Below, piece after piece: positions 4,360-5,268 of a stretch of 5,268 nt of DNA (positions are counted from its first letter, which is position 1; each line of letters starts with the position of its first letter). Position numbers and translations under genes: made by a program. The notes under the pieces were generated by a model. It saw only the letters and a list, made by a program, of their open reading frames with translations. It had not been told where the DNA came from and ran no database searches. Source of the DNA: DATAYF01 sp036272735 (GTDB lineage: Bacteria; Chloroflexota; Ktedonobacteria; Ktedonobacterales; Ktedonobacteraceae); the NCBI GenBank assembly GCA_036272735.1, contig DATAYF010000781.1, positions 1-5,268 of the forward strand, read 5' to 3'.

Positions 4360-5268
4360 ATGAACCAGAAACGCGCTTTTAAGTATCGTGTGTATCCCAC
4401 ACCAGAACAACAACCTATCCTTGCTCGCACCTTTGGGTGTTGTCGATACGTCTACAATTGGGCATTGCGCAAAAAACGGATGCCTATTACCACGAACAAC
4501 AACGCCTCTACTACAAGGACTTGAGCACGATGTTGACAGCGTTGAAGAAACAAGATGAAACGATGTGGCTCAATGAAGTCTCCTCGGTTCCCTTGCAACA
4601 AGCTCTTCGTCATCTGGATAAAGCGTTTCTGAATTTCTTTGATGGACGAGCCAGGTACCCGACCTTCCACAAAAAACGGAACAAGCAATCCGCAACCTAT
4701 ACCTCCAATGCTTTCACCTGGAAGGATGGACAACTCACCCTTGCGAAGATGAGCGGACCCCTCAGCATTGTGTGGTCCCGTCCCCTGCCAGAAGACGCTC
4801 TTCCCACAAGTTGCACGGTCACCAAAGATTGTGCTGATCGTTACTTCATCAGCATCCTGGTGGAAGAAGACCTTGCGCACTTGCCCCAAACAGACACCAT
4901 GATTGGTGCTGACCTTGGTCTCAAGTCCTTCGTGGTGCTCTCCGATGGCGAAGTGGTGGGCAACCCCAAGTTCTTTCAGAAGGATGAGAAGAAACTTGCC
5001 AAGGCTGGGCGTCGGCATGCCAAGAAGAAAAAAGGGGTCCAAGAACCGCAAGAAGGCGTGTCTCAAAGTGGCTCGTATCCATGCCCATATCGCTGACAGG
5101 CGCCGTGACTTCCTGCACAAACTTTCGACCAGGCTCATACACGAGAACCAAGTCGTATGTGTTGAGTCGTTGGCAGTCAAGAACATGGTCAAGAACGACA
5201 CGTTGAGTAAAGCGATTAGTGATGTGGGCTGGTCTGAGTTCGTGTCCCAACTGGAATACAAAGCCGCA
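4360..5268 (+). pseudogene. tnpB: TnpB (IS200/IS605-family RNA-guided nuclease) with two compensating frameshifts, 3' end outside window
   Basis: TnpB is the RuvC-like, guide-RNA-directed DNA nuclease of IS200/IS605 elements. The N-terminus MNQKRAFKYRVYPTPEQQ..LARTFGCCRYVYNWALRKK is read from the ATG at 4360 and hits a stop at 4522-4524. At the A6 run 4471-4476 the homology moves to the -1 frame (as if one base were missing) and continues with TDAYYHEQQRLYYKD, NEVSSVPLQQALRHL, ARYPTFHKKR and the RuvC-I motif IGADLGL, whose catalytic Asp codon is at 4911-4913. That frame is open from 4437 to a stop at 5094-5096. At the A6-G4 run 5028-5037 the homology moves back (one extra base) to give GSKNRKKACLKVARIHAHIADRRRDFLHKLSTRL and the RuvC-II motif VESLAVKNM with the catalytic Glu codon at 5164-5166, open to the window end. 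The two shifts cancel, so 4360-5268 is exactly 303 codons' length. The zinc finger and third catalytic Asp would lie downstream. Either a decayed gene or two homopolymer sequence errors. Confidence 0.85.

Larger units (their letters stand above)
4258..5268 (+). mobile_element. Left part of an IS200/IS605-type element carrying tnpB
   Basis: The element is inferred from the TnpB gene and the hairpins just upstream of it. The left border is nominal: it is set at the first GC hairpin, and no terminal sequence or target motif could be fixed. The right end, with the guide-RNA region, lies beyond the window. There is no Y1 transposase (tnpA) gene in the 282 bp before tnpB, so this is a tnpB-only element or tnpA lies downstream. 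Confidence 0.5.

Noticed and set aside
4210..4413. 67-codon minus-strand frame between the methyltransferase and tnpB
   Set aside because: It overlaps the hairpins, the promoter and the TnpB N-terminus on the opposite strand, and shows no protein-like pattern.
4452..5261. Long open frame on the minus strand opposite tnpB (269 codons)
   Set aside because: It is antisense to a clearly recognisable TnpB, contains no family motif, and is rich in residues typical of reverse-complement shadows. Its continuity across the two indels is only a consequence of lying in one antisense frame.

Overview
The window is ordinary bacterial chromosome with roughly balanced base composition in its genes and AT-rich spacers. 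It carries five protein-coding loci: a membrane transporter, a sigma factor, a two-gene operon, and the front part of an IS200/IS605-type tnpB gene. The tnpB sequence style (an MNQKRAFKYR start, a YNWAL motif, IGADLGL and VESLAVKNM) and the mixed gene content would fit a Chloroflexota genome of the Ktedonobacteria type, which are rich in such elements. That is a guess from general resemblance; no rRNA or other marker gene is present.

Layout from left to right: (1) 1-197 is a non-coding leader with a sigma-70-type promoter at 152-181. (2) 237-1190 (+), or from 198, encodes a ten-helix EamA/DMT-family transporter. (3) 1159-1788 (-) encodes an ECF-like RNA polymerase sigma factor; its last codons overlap the 3' end of the transporter gene tail to tail by 32 bp. 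(4) 1789-2152 is an AT-rich spacer holding the sigma factor ribosome binding site, an AT-rich inverted repeat (1958-1981) and a very strong 21-bp-stem terminator (2079-2135). (5) 4077 down to 2153 (-) is a two-gene operon, a SAM-dependent methyltransferase followed 17 bp later by a DUF2231 membrane domain fused to a Rieske [2Fe-2S] domain, and it ends at that terminator. (6) 4078-4359 is a spacer with several small hairpins that probably include an end of a mobile element. (7) 4360-5268 (+) is a TnpB (RuvC-like RNA-guided nuclease) gene driven by a promoter that would give a nearly leaderless mRNA. It is interrupted by two single-base frame changes, both at A6 runs, which cancel each other, and it runs out of the window before its C-terminal zinc finger and third catalytic residue.

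The transporter, the sigma factor and the operon do not form an evident pathway. No anti-sigma gene lies beside the sigma factor. The methyltransferase and Rieske protein are probably co-transcribed, but their joint substrate cannot be told from sequence. I did not find a convincing new multi-gene system here. The points most worth checking are the doubly frameshifted but length-preserving tnpB, its hairpin-rich upstream end, and the convergent overlap between the transporter and the sigma factor.
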